Of a stretch of DNA of 64,000 nt, positions 15,594 through 30,000 are shown piece by piece; position 1 is the stretch's first letter; each line of letters begins with the position of its first letter. The DNA comes from Apostichopus japonicus (lineage: Eukaryota; Echinodermata; Holothuroidea; Aspidochirotida; Stichopodidae). The stretch covers positions 28,859,501-28,923,500 of the forward strand of contig NC_092580.1 of NCBI RefSeq assembly GCF_037975245.1, given 5' to 3'. The position numbers were made by a program, and so were the translations under genes. The notes beneath the pieces were generated by a model, which ran no database searches, was not told the origin of the DNA, and was given only the letters and a program-made list of their open reading frames with translations.

Positions 15594-18500
15594 TTAAACG
15601 GAATAGTTATATAACGGAAAATGTATTACTTTTTAATCACTTCTAAATTTTAGAGATACAATGATTAAGAGATACAAAACGCCATTGTAACGTAAACAAA
15701 TGAAAGGAATTCATGAATTCTATAAATAGTAGCATATGAAATATAATATTCATGATTTTTCCCTATCGTTGTATACAATTAAGATCTACCGTTACATTTT
15801 ATCCAGTGTTGCAAAATATTTTAAATCTTGAGAAGCAAAACGAAGAATAACGGAAAAAATAGCCATAATGAAGAAAGACACAATAACAATGCAATTGTTG
15901 ATCGCATTTAAGTTTATACATAGCTAAAAGCTATAGGCTGCTTAAATACTTTTAAGGGCGACGTAGGATTTCACATAGCACACATCAGTATCATTAAAGT
16001 GGAGCCTATAGAATACGTATCTGAATTTTAGTACCGACTGATGATACATGAGAGTCAGAATTAACAATTGTTTATGCTAAACTGTATAATGTTATACGAA
16101 ACAGAACTGGAGCATATTATACCAAGAAACAGCCACAGTTTAATCATCTAAATCATGGCACGCCAAACCATTCCCTTTCAACATAAACTGCGTGCCAGTG
16201 TTTATGTTTTTTGAGTTTTACTTTCTTCTCAATGTTGACATAACTTTGCAGGTGTAAAGACGTATATACGTGGCGTGTCTGGTTGCTAAAAGAACAGTGA
16301 TTATTATCTGGAAAAATAGAGAGTTTTAATCTCTAACCAACGTTCCCATTATGATCAATCATTAATTTTGTTTCTTAACTGTAGAACGAAGAAAGCATTG
16401 CAGGTGGTGCAATTCACACTGTGTCTACTTTATGATGACGTTAGTAGCCTATGCAGGGCCTATACCGTTAGCATATACTTTACGATGACGTTAGTGTAAA
16501 AGCCTATACCGTTAAACGGGAAATTTATGTTTGTAAACATATGGAATAGTTTAAGTTTAAACAAACCGCGATCCATTGTGGATATTGCGGTAGGACTATA
16601 CGTTCATCTGTCGTCACCCGACGCTGCACTTCTGGAATGGCTGACATAACCAAGGCAAAGCAAATTTTCATAATCTAAACAAAGTTTTAATACTGATATA
16701 TAACCTTTGTCGTCTGGTCATAAAGTAATATAAATGTATGCAGAGCTTGTAATATGTTTTCGGTCATATAATATAATATTTATGTAAGACAAGGTTTTGG
16801 TAATTAAGAAGAAATGACTATACAAAGTGCACATAATATATTCGGTAAATCTAAGCGATTAGTTCAGGGAACACGTGTCTATTTTGTAACGTTTTTGCAG
16901 CCCAGACTAGTACGTTCGGAGAGTGGTCCATATACTTCTTTTGCTCTACACAATAAGTGCAGCAATGTGAACTTATTGAAAACGATATAACAGAAATAAT
17001 GAATGGTGGCTTCCAAATTCACCACCCCATACTGTTTTTGAAGAAAGTAACCTATTTCCTTCTAGTTGAGTCCTTAACTATAGCTGGGTCTGAACTTTCA
17101 TATCTGGTATTCCGACCTCTTTGGTTTCCCGAAAGGGGAAAGCTATGGAATCCCTGTACTCAAAGCCGAAGACTTCGTTGTTTGGCCAGGAGATGGGAGA
17201 TCGTTATTTCTCAGAAAGGTTGCTATTAGTAAAATCGTTGAGTCTGCACTGTTTGCCAGTGACAGTAATAGAAAAAACATTCAAAAGGTAGAATAAAATT
17301 ATCAAAGGAACATTAGAATTGTACTTGGTACTATTAAATTAGTAAATGTTGATAATATAATGTAGTTAACATGTCTTTAAATATTAAAATATGTTGTGTT
17401 TGATACAGAAATAAATTGTTAACCCCCGGCCTATACCATAGTCCATGTATCTGAAGCTTTGGTTAGTACCATTATTGATAGGGGTCAAATAAGTTGGCTT
17501 TAACCAAAAAAATATCTATAAGGAAAATAACTGCTTGCACGGCAGAAGAGGAACACACGTATTTTACAATTTTTTCTGAAATAAAGTCATACTTTGACTA
17601 CTCAAACATGTACATTACATGCCAACCTTTCGCATTACGAGTAGAACCCCCTGGTACGAATGAATCAGGTCAAACATCTGGAGTATATTCATGCTAAGTT
17701 CTTTACCGCCCTCATTTCTTTCCGGGAAAACTTTGCATACAGGCTATATAGTTTTGATTGCTTGGTGATCCCAATTTTACCTTCAGTACCATGGCGCCTA
17801 TCCCGTTGGGCGGAGAAGTTTTGGTATAAGACTTTGCACCTTTTGAAGTAATAAAGTAAGATACGTTCAATTCCCCCCCCCCCCCTCTTTCTAGAAAAAT
17901 ATCCCGTTTCTAACAAATATACCTCTCAGAATTATTTGGCGACACGACAAACGGTCGCCACCCTCCACTTTGCATACAATCGACTTGGAACACTTAAATT
18001 AATATTTTATTCAGAAAAAATTTCGACTCGGTTAAGAAACTATCAGCAACACTAAGCATTTGACAGCATCATTCCCCCCACCCTTCCGGTCTCTTCTCCA
18101 TTCCGTATCGGTACCAATCCCATTACACCAGCTCTGTTACCTTGCATGAAGTTTGCAATGCCTCCATGTCAGATCTCTCTGATGAGAGTGGGGTGGTGGG
18201 GGTAGTGGGGGGGGTCAAGATGTCGGGGTCAGACACTGAATTCTATAGCGTTCACAGTGTGACGTTTATCTCGAATTGAGGATCATATCTGGATCTGATC
18301 CAGTGCTCGTTCTCTCAATGTCAACAAGGCCTATCAGCCTCTTTTCACGGTGGCCCGGATGAGATTCCGTATATTGTTATTACCTCGTGTGATCCCATCT
18401 ATAGTATACATTACATCTTCACTTGTATGTATACCAGCGCAGCAACAGCCGCAGCTTCCGACGAGCTTGCAAGACTAAGAATGCCAGCTATGCCAACGTT

Positions 18501-21500
18501 ATATATTTAGAACCGCCCTCCGTGTCTTTATGCAACTTCCTTCCCTTCCGTCTCTTAATTAAATAATAATTTTCACTTTTGTTTGAGGGTTATAAAAGTA
18601 CCTAGAAAGATGACAGCGATGTCTAGTGATTATCATAATGTCTCTAACAACTGTGCAGTAATTTAGAGAGAACACATCAACGAACGTCCAGTCGCATCGA
18701 AGGTAAAACGTCTACGGTACCAAACAACTATATAATATGAGCTACCGTATACCTCCGTGTATACCACAATACACAATACTTACAGTATATAGTATTTTGT
18801 ACCGTAGGCTACCTCTATGTATACCACAATACACAATACTTACAGTTTATTGTACGAGGTACCGTAGGTTACCTCCGTGTATACACAATACACAATACTT
18901 ACAGTATATAGTATTAGGTACCGTTGGCTACCTGCATGTATATCACAATACACAATACTTACAGTATGTAGTATGAGGTTCCGTAGGCTACCTCCATGTA
19001 CCGGTATACCACAATACTTACAGTATATAGTATGAGGTACCGTAGGCTACCTCCATGTATACCACAATACACAATACTTACAGTTTATACTACGAGGTAC
19101 CGTAGGTTACCTCTATGTATACCACAATACACAATACTTACAGTTTATAGTACGAGGTACCGTAGGTTACCTCCGTGTATACCACAATACACAATACTTA
19201 CAGCATATATTATGAGGTACCGTAGGCTACCTCCATGTATACCACAACACACAATACTTACAGTATATATTATGAGGTACCGTAGGCTACCTCCATGTAT
19301 ACCACAACACACAATACTTACAGTTATATAGTATTTTGTACCGTAGGTTACCTCCATGTATACCACAATACACAATACTTACAGTTATATAGTATTTTGT
19401 ACCGTAGGTTACCTCCATGTATACCACAATACACAATACTTACAGTTATATAGTATTTTGTACCGTAGGCTACCTCCATGTATACCACAATACACAATAC
19501 TTACAGTTATATAGTATTTTGTACCGTAGGTTACCTCCATGTATACCACAATACACAATACTTACAGTTATATAGTATTTTGTACCGTAGGTTACCTCCA
19601 TGTATACCACAATACACAATACTTACAGTTATATAGTATTTTGTACCGTAGGTTACCTCCATGTATACCACAATACACAATACTTACAGTTATATAGTAT
19701 TTTGTACCGTAGGTTACCTCCATGTTTACCACAATACACAATACTTACAGTTATATAGTATTTTGTACCGTAGGTTACCTCCATGTATACCACAATACAC
19801 AATACTTACAGTTATATAGTATTTTGTCGGGTTGACAGATACCGTTATATATATTAACTACATATAGCTGTGTGTAAGTGATTGTATACGTGGGACCCTG
19901 TATCGTCCTCTGTAAATCCCAGCAGTGAGCTGGAAGAAACAGCAAGTTTTGAAAAGGGTTTTTGCAAAGATCATAAAACCCCTTTAGTTTCTGACTGAAT
20001 ATTATAAACAAACTTTCTCCAACACTTGTGGCAACATAGTATCTTGAATAATTTGGTTAATTTGGTTAAGCCGGATGTCCGGTTTCTCGTGTCAAATTCT
20101 ACAAATGTCCTCATGAGACACGTGTATTGTTTTAGTGCTTTCAATTTCAAAACACACTACACAACAGGTGGGTAAGACCAACTTAATAACGATACAAAAA
20201 GTTCAAAAGTTAGCAGACGGGTATCTGTGTTTTGGGACCATGCGGGTGTCATGAAGAAAAACAAAATGATAAAACATTTCAAAGTATTTTTTTTTTTTAT
20301 CAATGTCCACTGAAAAGTTCTATCACGCAGATTGCCAGTCTCTCTATATATGATACCAGCAATCACCTGTTATAATCAATAAGACTCCCTTCACGCTCGG
20401 GACCAGTTCAGCAAGCAGACCTTTTAATTGGACTGGCGAACCCTGTCTCGATATCCCGGACAGCCGATACAGTTTATCTGGAGGACACATCAGGGAGTGA
20501 ACGTACTTTCATTTTGGGTACTCAAAAATATGCGAAGTTGCGAAAAGAAGAATGCTTCATTGATGCATTTACAGCTGTATCTTTGACATTTTCATAAGTA
20601 GAACGGATATAGGCCTAATTATATGAACGTTCACTGCAGCAGTTTACTACATACTCACCTTTGCGTGTGAACTTGGTATTCAAGTATTAATGTAATTGTA
20701 AAATGTTCTGTGCTGCGTTCCTTGTACTACTGGCTGGTATCTGTATGCATATAGGTTGCATGCAAATACCGAATTGTTGATGGAATCTTGCTATTCGAGG
20801 AAAAGTATGCAATAGGTCTACTGACCAGTATTTGAGAGTTCACTCTAAAAATACAGTGTACGAATAGAGTTGTATTCTGGTTCTTTACACAATCATTCCT
20901 TTCTGTTTGCACACACACGCAATGTTTGTATTACATTCAGACCGAGGACCCCATTGTATTTTCCATTGTTCAAATCCACGTACCCTAACCTAAACAATAC
21001 CCCCATACAATAGAATTCTTTCGAGGACGTGGTGATTCTTTAGAAATCACAACCGAGGACCTGGAATTCTTTTGTTCAAGTCCTCGGTCAGAATACAAAA
21101 CAAAAGCACACGCACACACACGCACACGCACAAAATAATATCGAGAAGTTACAGTCTTAGCTTGTATACTCTCGGTGCACTTCAAAAGATTATCGCAAAT
21201 AAAGTCATCTATGTAATTGTCACTGTTTATGTAGCAACGTTCGATACGATTATTTACGGCGAAGCCCAAAAGACTCCGAACGACTGCAACCTATTATGTA
21301 AAGTCCATATCAGTATACGGTAGGATGCATAACTGTGGGATCGTTATGTGAACTGCATATACAACTATACCAGCGGTCACAGCAAATGCATGCATATACA
21401 TGAAAGTATAATTATACGCTATAGTGAGGATTGTGATGAACTTGTGTTGCTGTAACTCAAGTAAAATATCTTCTCGTACGAAATAATATACGGCACAATC

Positions 21501-23640
21501 TTTGGCAGTTATACTTTCATTTTTATCTATTTCATCTCAATTCCCCGTTTGGTCAAGCCTATGTTATCATCGTCTTATGAAACATTATCCAATAGAATTG
21601 CAACCCGAAACGTTCGGCTGCTAATTGATGGGCTCAGATATGAATCAGAGGTTCACATCAGTATACACATAAGCATGCCAAAGAATATAGGTACACTGCA
21701 GAAAAGTCCACATTTCCAAATTCACAACCTTTCGTGCCTTTATTAAATACTCGTTGTGCACCAAAGAAGGTCTGGTGCATCTGGTATGACGGTGAGTTAC
21801 GAGTAGGTCACATTGAAATGTGGTGATTAAGCATACCAGAATAGCAGGAGACCCGGTGAGGTACACAATTCCCAGTCCCTCACAGAATGATGTATCCACA
21901 TGGTGACCACATTACAGGCTTACACATTTTTTGTTTTGTTTTATCAAGGAGTTAAAATTAATCCGAATGGACGGGTGAAATAATTTGTTCTCTCTTTGAC
22001 TCTTTGCAGGTGCTTTCCTCATTCCTTATGGCATCTCTCTCTTCACTGCTGGTATTCCCATTTTCCTCCTTGAAGTATCCATCGGCCAGATGCTTCAGAC
22101 TGGTGGTATCACTGTTTGGGGTATCTTTCCGTTAATAAAAGGTAAAGACAAAAAACGACCGGCCTGTCCGCCTAGCAAGAAGGTTAACAAGACCAAATTA
22201 TGTTGATTTTGTTATATAGGCTAGCAGAAAGGATTTATAACGCAGAAAGGATTTATCAGGATTTTTAACTCTCAGTTTCGACCAATGAAATTTGCGTGTC
22301 TTAGTTTGCTTTATGTCTTTCCTTATATGTAATGTTGATTATCCACGAGGTAAGATGGTGCTGGACGTGCAGGCTGAGACTGCTTTCGCATGTATACTTT
22401 ATTTGAATGTGTACCAGTTCAGAACTTTGCAAAGGAACCAGATTGACTAAATTCAAAATTGCTGCTTTGCAGTGATGGTATATTTCTGGTAAAACTTGCG
22501 AATTATGGAAAAGCCATTTTGTTTTTTTCAGCTATATATAGCTACTGAATAGTTTGTTGTAAAACTAACTCGTAAGCTTAACTGGACCGACACACAATGT
22601 TCGGTGGTTAATATCCTTTCAAATGTTTTTGTTTGTGAGAGAAAATCTGAGAAGTAAAATTCCTTCTTATGTTCATGAACCCTCGGACATCCCCTTAAAT
22701 GTCTCCCTCACTATAGTAATACGGGGAGTCTTTTACGTTTCTTTAAGAGAGAATGTTCCAGAGGTTTTACATATTGATCATAGATAACCTGTAAAATACA
22801 AATCAACACTTCACTCAATCATATCCTGATCTAATTTACAAATTGATAGAAAATGACTTTTAAAACTTGCCACAAGGCCCCAAAATTGTACACAGATTTA
22901 CGAACATGTCTGTGACGTCACGAATTAACTTTGTGCAAACAAAACTACAATTATTTCGAAAAACCCTTCTTTCACCATTAAAGTCCACATTATTTCATAC
23001 GGAATTTATCCTGTACGGAAATGTGTTACACTCAAGATAATGACCAAATGAGTAGTCATCCGAGCTTATGCTTCGGTGAAGTGTTGTTTTGCATTTTTTT
23101 TTTTGCATTTTGGGGTTATTTGCGATAAACATATATAGACAAAATGAACAACGAAATATACCTTGATTATTATCTTAAAGGAAGTCCCAAGTCATTACTG
23201 AACGCTACTCAAGGCAATCACAAAACTCCTCAATAATGATTGTTTTGAATTCCTTTATGAAACATGTTTTAGTCATCAGAGAGGGTGTAATAGGTTACGT
23301 GCGAGTAAAACAATCAGGGTTGTAGACATGCTAAGTTTTCAGTGCATAAGCCAAAGACTAAAACAACAAAGGGAGGGGGGGGGGGGCGGTGATATAGGCA
23401 CCCATATAGATACGGTGGTTCTTCTTTATCTTAACACATCTCGTTAATTGCTTTGCTCATTAGGTCATTATCTTGTGTACAAACTCTAATGACCGTGTAA
23501 AGATGATAATTTATCTTTATGATTCTGAACTCTCTACACTAATCACATTTAAAGCAGAAGAGACGATATGGAATATGGATTACCATAGGGGTATATTTAT
23601 ATATATATATATCTATATCTATATACATATATATATATAC

Positions 23641-23721
<81 letters not shown>

Positions 23722-26700
23722 CATATGCATATTTGCGTGTGTGTGTGTGTTTGTGTGTACGTTTCTATATCAAAGAGTTGGCCGTGACGATAGATATAAG
23801 TACAATAATAGATAATATAATATCGTTATGTAGTTTTTATGAATAACTATACTGCCAAACTCAATTAGACGCTTTAAACGTGTCCTTACATTGTCCTTTA
23901 TTTTTGTTTATCAAACGTTATTAGTGACAACTATTTCCTATCTATTAACTCTAATTACTTTATGGTGTATGTATTTAGAGTGTCTAAAAATAAGCTTTAC
24001 AAAATGTATGGATACAGAAAAGGGTTCAAGTGTACCCATTAGAACTGCTTGGATTTTATTTTTGTTTGCCAAATCTGTTCGAATTTCTGATCGAAGCAAA
24101 TTTAAACATTTTATAATTACTTTGCTCCTCCTGTCTTACCTGTCTCTCCATCTGCACTCTCCAAACAAGTAGGTTTTTGGGAAACAATGTTGTGATTATT
24201 GTCGTGGAAATAATTGATGAAATTAAGGCCATATTTACGTTCTGTCGTGACGACTATAAGTCTAAATTATTTTCAAATTTAAAAAAGGTTACTCATATAA
24301 TACTTTCAGAATATAATTAAAATAGATAAATAATAATTGGTTTAATAACGAATATAAAATATGACGTTTTTAAACAGTTCGCTTTTGATAGATGCTGGAT
24401 ATCTGTTAGTTAATTAAAGATGATATGAAAGGTCACGGTCTCAAAGTACTTTATCTGTGCATGCGAACGGTTCGGTTATCACCAATAATTCCAATAATTC
24501 ATTAGCAATTAAGTATATTGGGTTTACTGATTGAAACGATTCTACATAAGGTAGATTTTAGTTATATTAGCTACAGGACCTTTCTGACGTTATAAGTACG
24601 GTACCTCACGTCTCTTTCACTTCTGTAAGAATAGCGTGAACGTCACTAATTGTGATGAACATAAGCCTATATATGTAGAAAGCAACTGTCTCTATAGCAA
24701 TTTCGTAATGTAGCGTGATTGTTCTTACCTTTACTGAAATTATTCAGTTTATAATTCTTCGCTTGTTTCATTTCATAAAATCATAGCATAAAGAATAATG
24801 TTTTCAAAGTTTTTTAAACCTAGCATTAAAGAAAATAACTATATATCATGATTTGGAATCGTTGAGATTGAAATATAGTCATCTCAATAAATGCAGTTGC
24901 TAATTATGTTCCCCACTGCATGCATTGGATAAAAGTGATATCATTATATTAAAATATTAGAATCTTCGGAACCATGTGGTCGAATGATAAGTGGATTTCG
25001 ATTAAAGAGTTGCAGGTTCGAGACTTGGTTCGAGTCCTGGCCAAATCATCACGTTTAGGTGCTTAAAGGAAGACCAATGACCATGTGTTTACTGTTGTAA
25101 AGTTGTGCGTGGAGGCCTTTTCGTGATGGAAGACTTCACAAGCTTTGCCTTAAATTTTAACATTTTCCCAGCCGTTGGTTACTTTGTTTACGTAAAGGTA
25201 TACTTTGTATATACGTAAAGGTAAAGATGTTTGTTTACGTAAAGGTATACCGCCATAATTGCGTTAAAATAACCATTCCTTTTTTTTTCTTTTTTTCCCT
25301 TCATATTTACAGGAGTCGGTTACGCGGCATTTAGCGTTTCCTTCGTCCTGTGTACTTACTACATTGTCATCATCACGTGGTCTTTGTATTACCTATTCTC
25401 CTCGTTCACCACCAAGTTACCCTGGGGGGACTGCGAGGGTGACTGGAACGATATTTACTGCAACGACCCCGAACTACAAGACAGTGCTCCAGAGGGTTAC
25501 TTCATCTCAAAGAATGGCTCCGTCTACCCCCTCGGTCTCGGTAAATCACCGGCACAAGAATTCTGGGAGTAAGTCATTTTATATCAACAGCGTTCAAAAG
25601 TGTTCCAAGATTTATTTGATAGTGATTTCTCTCCATATAAGAGTAATATTTGTTTACAATTCCGTTCTTTTTAGTTAGTTTGTACAGAATTCATGTTTTA
25701 AAAAATGCATGCATGTGAAAGGCCAATCAAGAAGTTCCCGAATCGAACTGGCATAAGTCGTTTCACGATGCTGAACCCAGTGATGTTAATGTCCTATAGT
25801 CTCGAAACTGTCTGGATGTTTAAGTAATACCAATTAGAATAATGTAGTTGAGAGGATCATGATCCATCATGCATCTTGCAACCTGCGTGAAAAGTTCAGG
25901 TAATTATCACGAAAACAGCGGCTGATTACTGCAACCATATATGGTAGTCATTTATACGTCATGTATTGATCTATTCGTTTATATTTTACAAACTATATTG
26001 CGTATTTTCCAAACTCGTATTCCACACATCATTATAGGCTTAGTAAAACACATTTACTGGTTACAGATCGCTTGTTGTATTAAAACTTTAGCTCAACCTT
26101 TTTCGTATATTTTTGTTTGTTTCAGCAACAAAGTGCTTGGTATCAGCAGTGGGATTGAAGATCTTGGTGGTATGCGTTGGGAACTTGTCGGATGTCTTGC
26201 ATTGGCGTGGGTACTCTGCTATCTTTGCATCTGGAGAGGTGTGAAGCAAACAGGAAAGGTCAGTGTAATAGTAGTGTTCCATACTTATCGTTGAACCCGT
26301 GAAGTTTAAACTTATTACAGCTGGCTTCACGGAATGGAGATTTACTGCATAATTATATATGATTTGAAGCATAAACGTTTTACTTGAAAATACGATGATA
26401 TCAGAAACGGAATATGAGATTTGAATTCGCCTATCCTATACTAAAGATGTCCTGGAGTTATTCAAATATGAATCTAAAAGAAAATTACTGTCAGATGAGA
26501 CCTAAAATATCCAATAGTCAATAGAAGTAGAAAAGTCCCACGAGAGTAACAAGCTAATAGAGAAGCCCCACCCCCAAAGGGGGGAATTGAAATTCGTCAG
26601 TTAAGTTTTGCAAATTGTAGCAAACAGTAAAAGAGAGTTGAAGAAAGGGAGAAAGAGTAATAAGAGGTTATTAAGTTATTAATGCAGCATTTCACATACC

Positions 26701-26954
26701 AGAAAAATTCCACTTCACGACCGGTTTCGTCCTTTTGGTACTCATCAGGCGAAGGTAGCAATCGAACCCCGGATCTTGTGTCACGAACCGAAGTCCGTAC
26801 CACTCGACCACAGTGAAATCCCTGGTGTGATGCGTGTAAATTTGCTTTGTATAACTGTCATTGAGGACGTATTACCCAAGTGTTATGATTGTACAGAGTG
26901 CACCCCTGGTGCTTTAAATCTGACAATTTTACACAGAATAACCACTCACAATAT

Positions 26955-27039
<85 letters not shown>

Positions 27040-30000
27040 AATACTTTTGATTTTTCTCCATACAACAGATCGTCTGGTTTACAGCCCTGTCTCCCTATGT
27101 TATTCTGACCATTCTGTTGATTCGTGGAGTAACCCTTCCTGGTGCAGGAGACGGGATTTACTTTTACATGAACCCAGATTGGGAGAGATTAAAGTCACCG
27201 ACGGTACGTGCTGACAACATGTATCAATTATGAATAAAAAAAAAAACACGCGCTTGCAAAGGTGGACATCTTTGTATTAGCTGTCCTATACGATAACTTC
27301 TATATATTTTAATTTGTTGTAATCAATATATTTTGGCTTCGATTAAAAATTGCAATCCATTTAATATCAATACTTCATCATGGAAAACCGCATGGTTTAA
27401 TGTTATAGTCAGTAGTCCTGTTTTGTTCACTTACAGGCAAACAATGACTTGTATTTGGTTTCTATCACCATCTCAAATGAAGTCACTTCAAAGTTATCAT
27501 TGTGTTCGTTGCGACGTGATATTCGAGTCGAAATTTTAGAATTATTCGAACATTCGATTTGAGTTTTGACAAAGCAGGGGTTGTCAGATGTGGTAAAATT
27601 TACTCTTAATCAAACTCACCAAACGCGAATGTTTTATTTATTAATATTATCATTTGATGATCTCTTGTTTATTTCTGTGTGCCACAGGTATGGATTGACG
27701 CTGCCACCCAGATCTTTTTCTCATACAGTGTTGGAATTGGTTCCCTCATATCACTTGGAAGTTATAACAAATACAGAAACAACTCAATGATGTAAGTTCA
27801 TTATCTGTTATCATATCATTTTAATGATAATAACATAAAGATTCATTTTAATATTATTCGTGTTCTGATTTAGATCACTTTTTGCGTCAGACATATGAAA
27901 AAGGCTCTCCATACATTTCTCTCCAGAAAATGAAATATAAGTAAAAGTAATCATAAAAAATAAAATAAAAATAAAAATAAAAATAATAATAATAATAATA
28001 AAAAAATAAAATAAAAATAATCCAGTTGCGTAGCTACTTTTAAGTGAGGATTTATGAATTCATTATGCTTAAACTCTCCTTTTTTCTTTTTTTCTTTTTC
28101 GTTGCCCTCATTTCTCAGAGATACTGTAGTTGTTGGATTTGTTAACGCGGCAACGAGTATTTACTCTGGATTTGTGACCTTCAGTATCTTAGGATACATG
28201 TCCTATCAACAAGGTGTTCCAGTTTCTGAAGTTGTAGATGAAGGTTTGTTGCAACTTCTTGCGATGATTTGTGTTAAAGATATTTACGTCTAATGATATA
28301 GTTACCGTACTTTGTGAGAAATTTGAGAAACCATATCTTGAGTATTCGGTGGGAGGGGGGGGGGGGAGGGGTAGGAAGCTTCCAAAAAGAGGAGGAAGGC
28401 AACATCAGAGGAGCACTTTCTCGTTCCACAACCGTGCACCACTCGTTAAGCTATAAACCGATACACACCGGTCATATCACTTAAATATATATGATGTGTT
28501 AGTATTTTATCAGTACTATTATGGTGCACGTGAATAATTAAAATAAAATATTAAAATTAACAAAGGCTTAAGATATCCAAAAGGCAGTTCTCCATCAAAG
28601 GGGCACATTTTATTTGCCATTAGGGCACATTTGCTATTTTCCCCCAGTGCCCCCGGCTCCTATACCCTCTGTGAGTATTCCCCGAGTTCTTTTCATTGAT
28701 CGCTTTATTTATCTATGGTTCACTGTCTTCCCGTTTAAAAATGACCACATTATCATCATGACACGCTGAACATCTGCTTCATAGGAACATTCTGCTAACA
28801 CCATATCTGCCACGAGACTTTTACTCGTAACAACAAAATAAACTGAACCGTCCGAAAAAACTTATCACCGATATAGTCCATACATTCAAAACAACCATCA
28901 TGGAAATGTTGTTTATATATGCTTGGCCCGTATCAAGGAATTTTGAACTGGATTAGGGGCGCAAACAATCAACTTAATTTAAGGGTCAAGCACCAACACT
29001 TTAAGGAAGGGCGCCAACACTTTATGGGATGGGAAACAACAATTTATGGAAAGACAATCAACAATTTCAGGAGGAAGAGTAGAATGCTCGTGACATGTTA
29101 TTTGTAAAGTGTTTTTATTTGGGGGGGGGGTTGGGGGGGTGGGGGGGGGGTTCAAATGCAGCATTGTTGCTACGGATGGGGAAGGTCCATGTTCTGGAAC
29201 AGAAATGTCGTTAATTGTTCGGATATCATTGAAATTTATGATTTTGTTTTACTTGATTTTTCGATTTTGATTTAAAGAAAAACCCATTGAAGAAAAGAAA
29301 CCATGGATATTATTGCTCTTTTCACTGCAGGACCTGGTTTGACCTTTGTAGCATACCCGACTGCATTGTACACTATGCCTGGTGCTACCTTCTTCGCCAT
29401 CATCTTCTTCCTTATGTTGCTTATGTTGGGAATGAATACTCAGGTACGTTATGATGATATACTTGGGATCGAAGTTATAATGATATACTTGGGATCGAAT
29501 CTTATCAATAATTTGACAATTGCAGATTAATTATCTTCTAACGTATGATGGCTGTTTTGAAGATTTGAACGAGAAAATGGCATAGACGGGAAAAATGCAA
29601 ACTATTACGAATGTTTGTAACATACATATACATTCGTACGTGCATTTCCGTTACATACCCCCCCCCCCCCAAAATGAATAGATACTGTTCCATAAATAAA
29701 AGCATATATACAGTATTATGATGCATTACCCCCCCCCCCAAAAAAAAAATAATAAAAAAATTATAATAATAATAAATTAATAAAAAATCAACTCTAAATG
29801 TACTGTTCCATGAATAAACCATATATCACCTTTTTGTTTTCTCTACAGTTTGCTGTTGTAGAAGGCTTAGCAACCTCGTTGATGGATGCATTCCCCCAGT
29901 ACAAATTGAGAGAACACAGGTCACTCTTTCTTCTTGCAATCTGCGGTTCATCGTTTCTTGTAGGTCTCTTTATGGTTACAGAGGTGTGTACTACAAAGTA

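Noticed and set aside
18737-19375. Open frames of 76-111 codons on both strands with a 20-residue repeat
   Set aside because: They are produced by the 60-bp minisatellite, whose period is a multiple of three; the 61-bp half breaks them.
18741-19827. Regular repeat array resembling a CRISPR array
   Set aside because: Units are contiguous and diverge throughout, with no unique spacers, in an animal gene intron.
23473-23787. Open frame rich in Ile-Tyr on both strands
   Set aside because: Translation of a TA/TATC microsatellite.
25569-25678. Continuation of exon 3 of gene A past 25568
   Set aside because: Frame stops immediately at the gtaagt donor; splicing to 26126 restores the family sequence.
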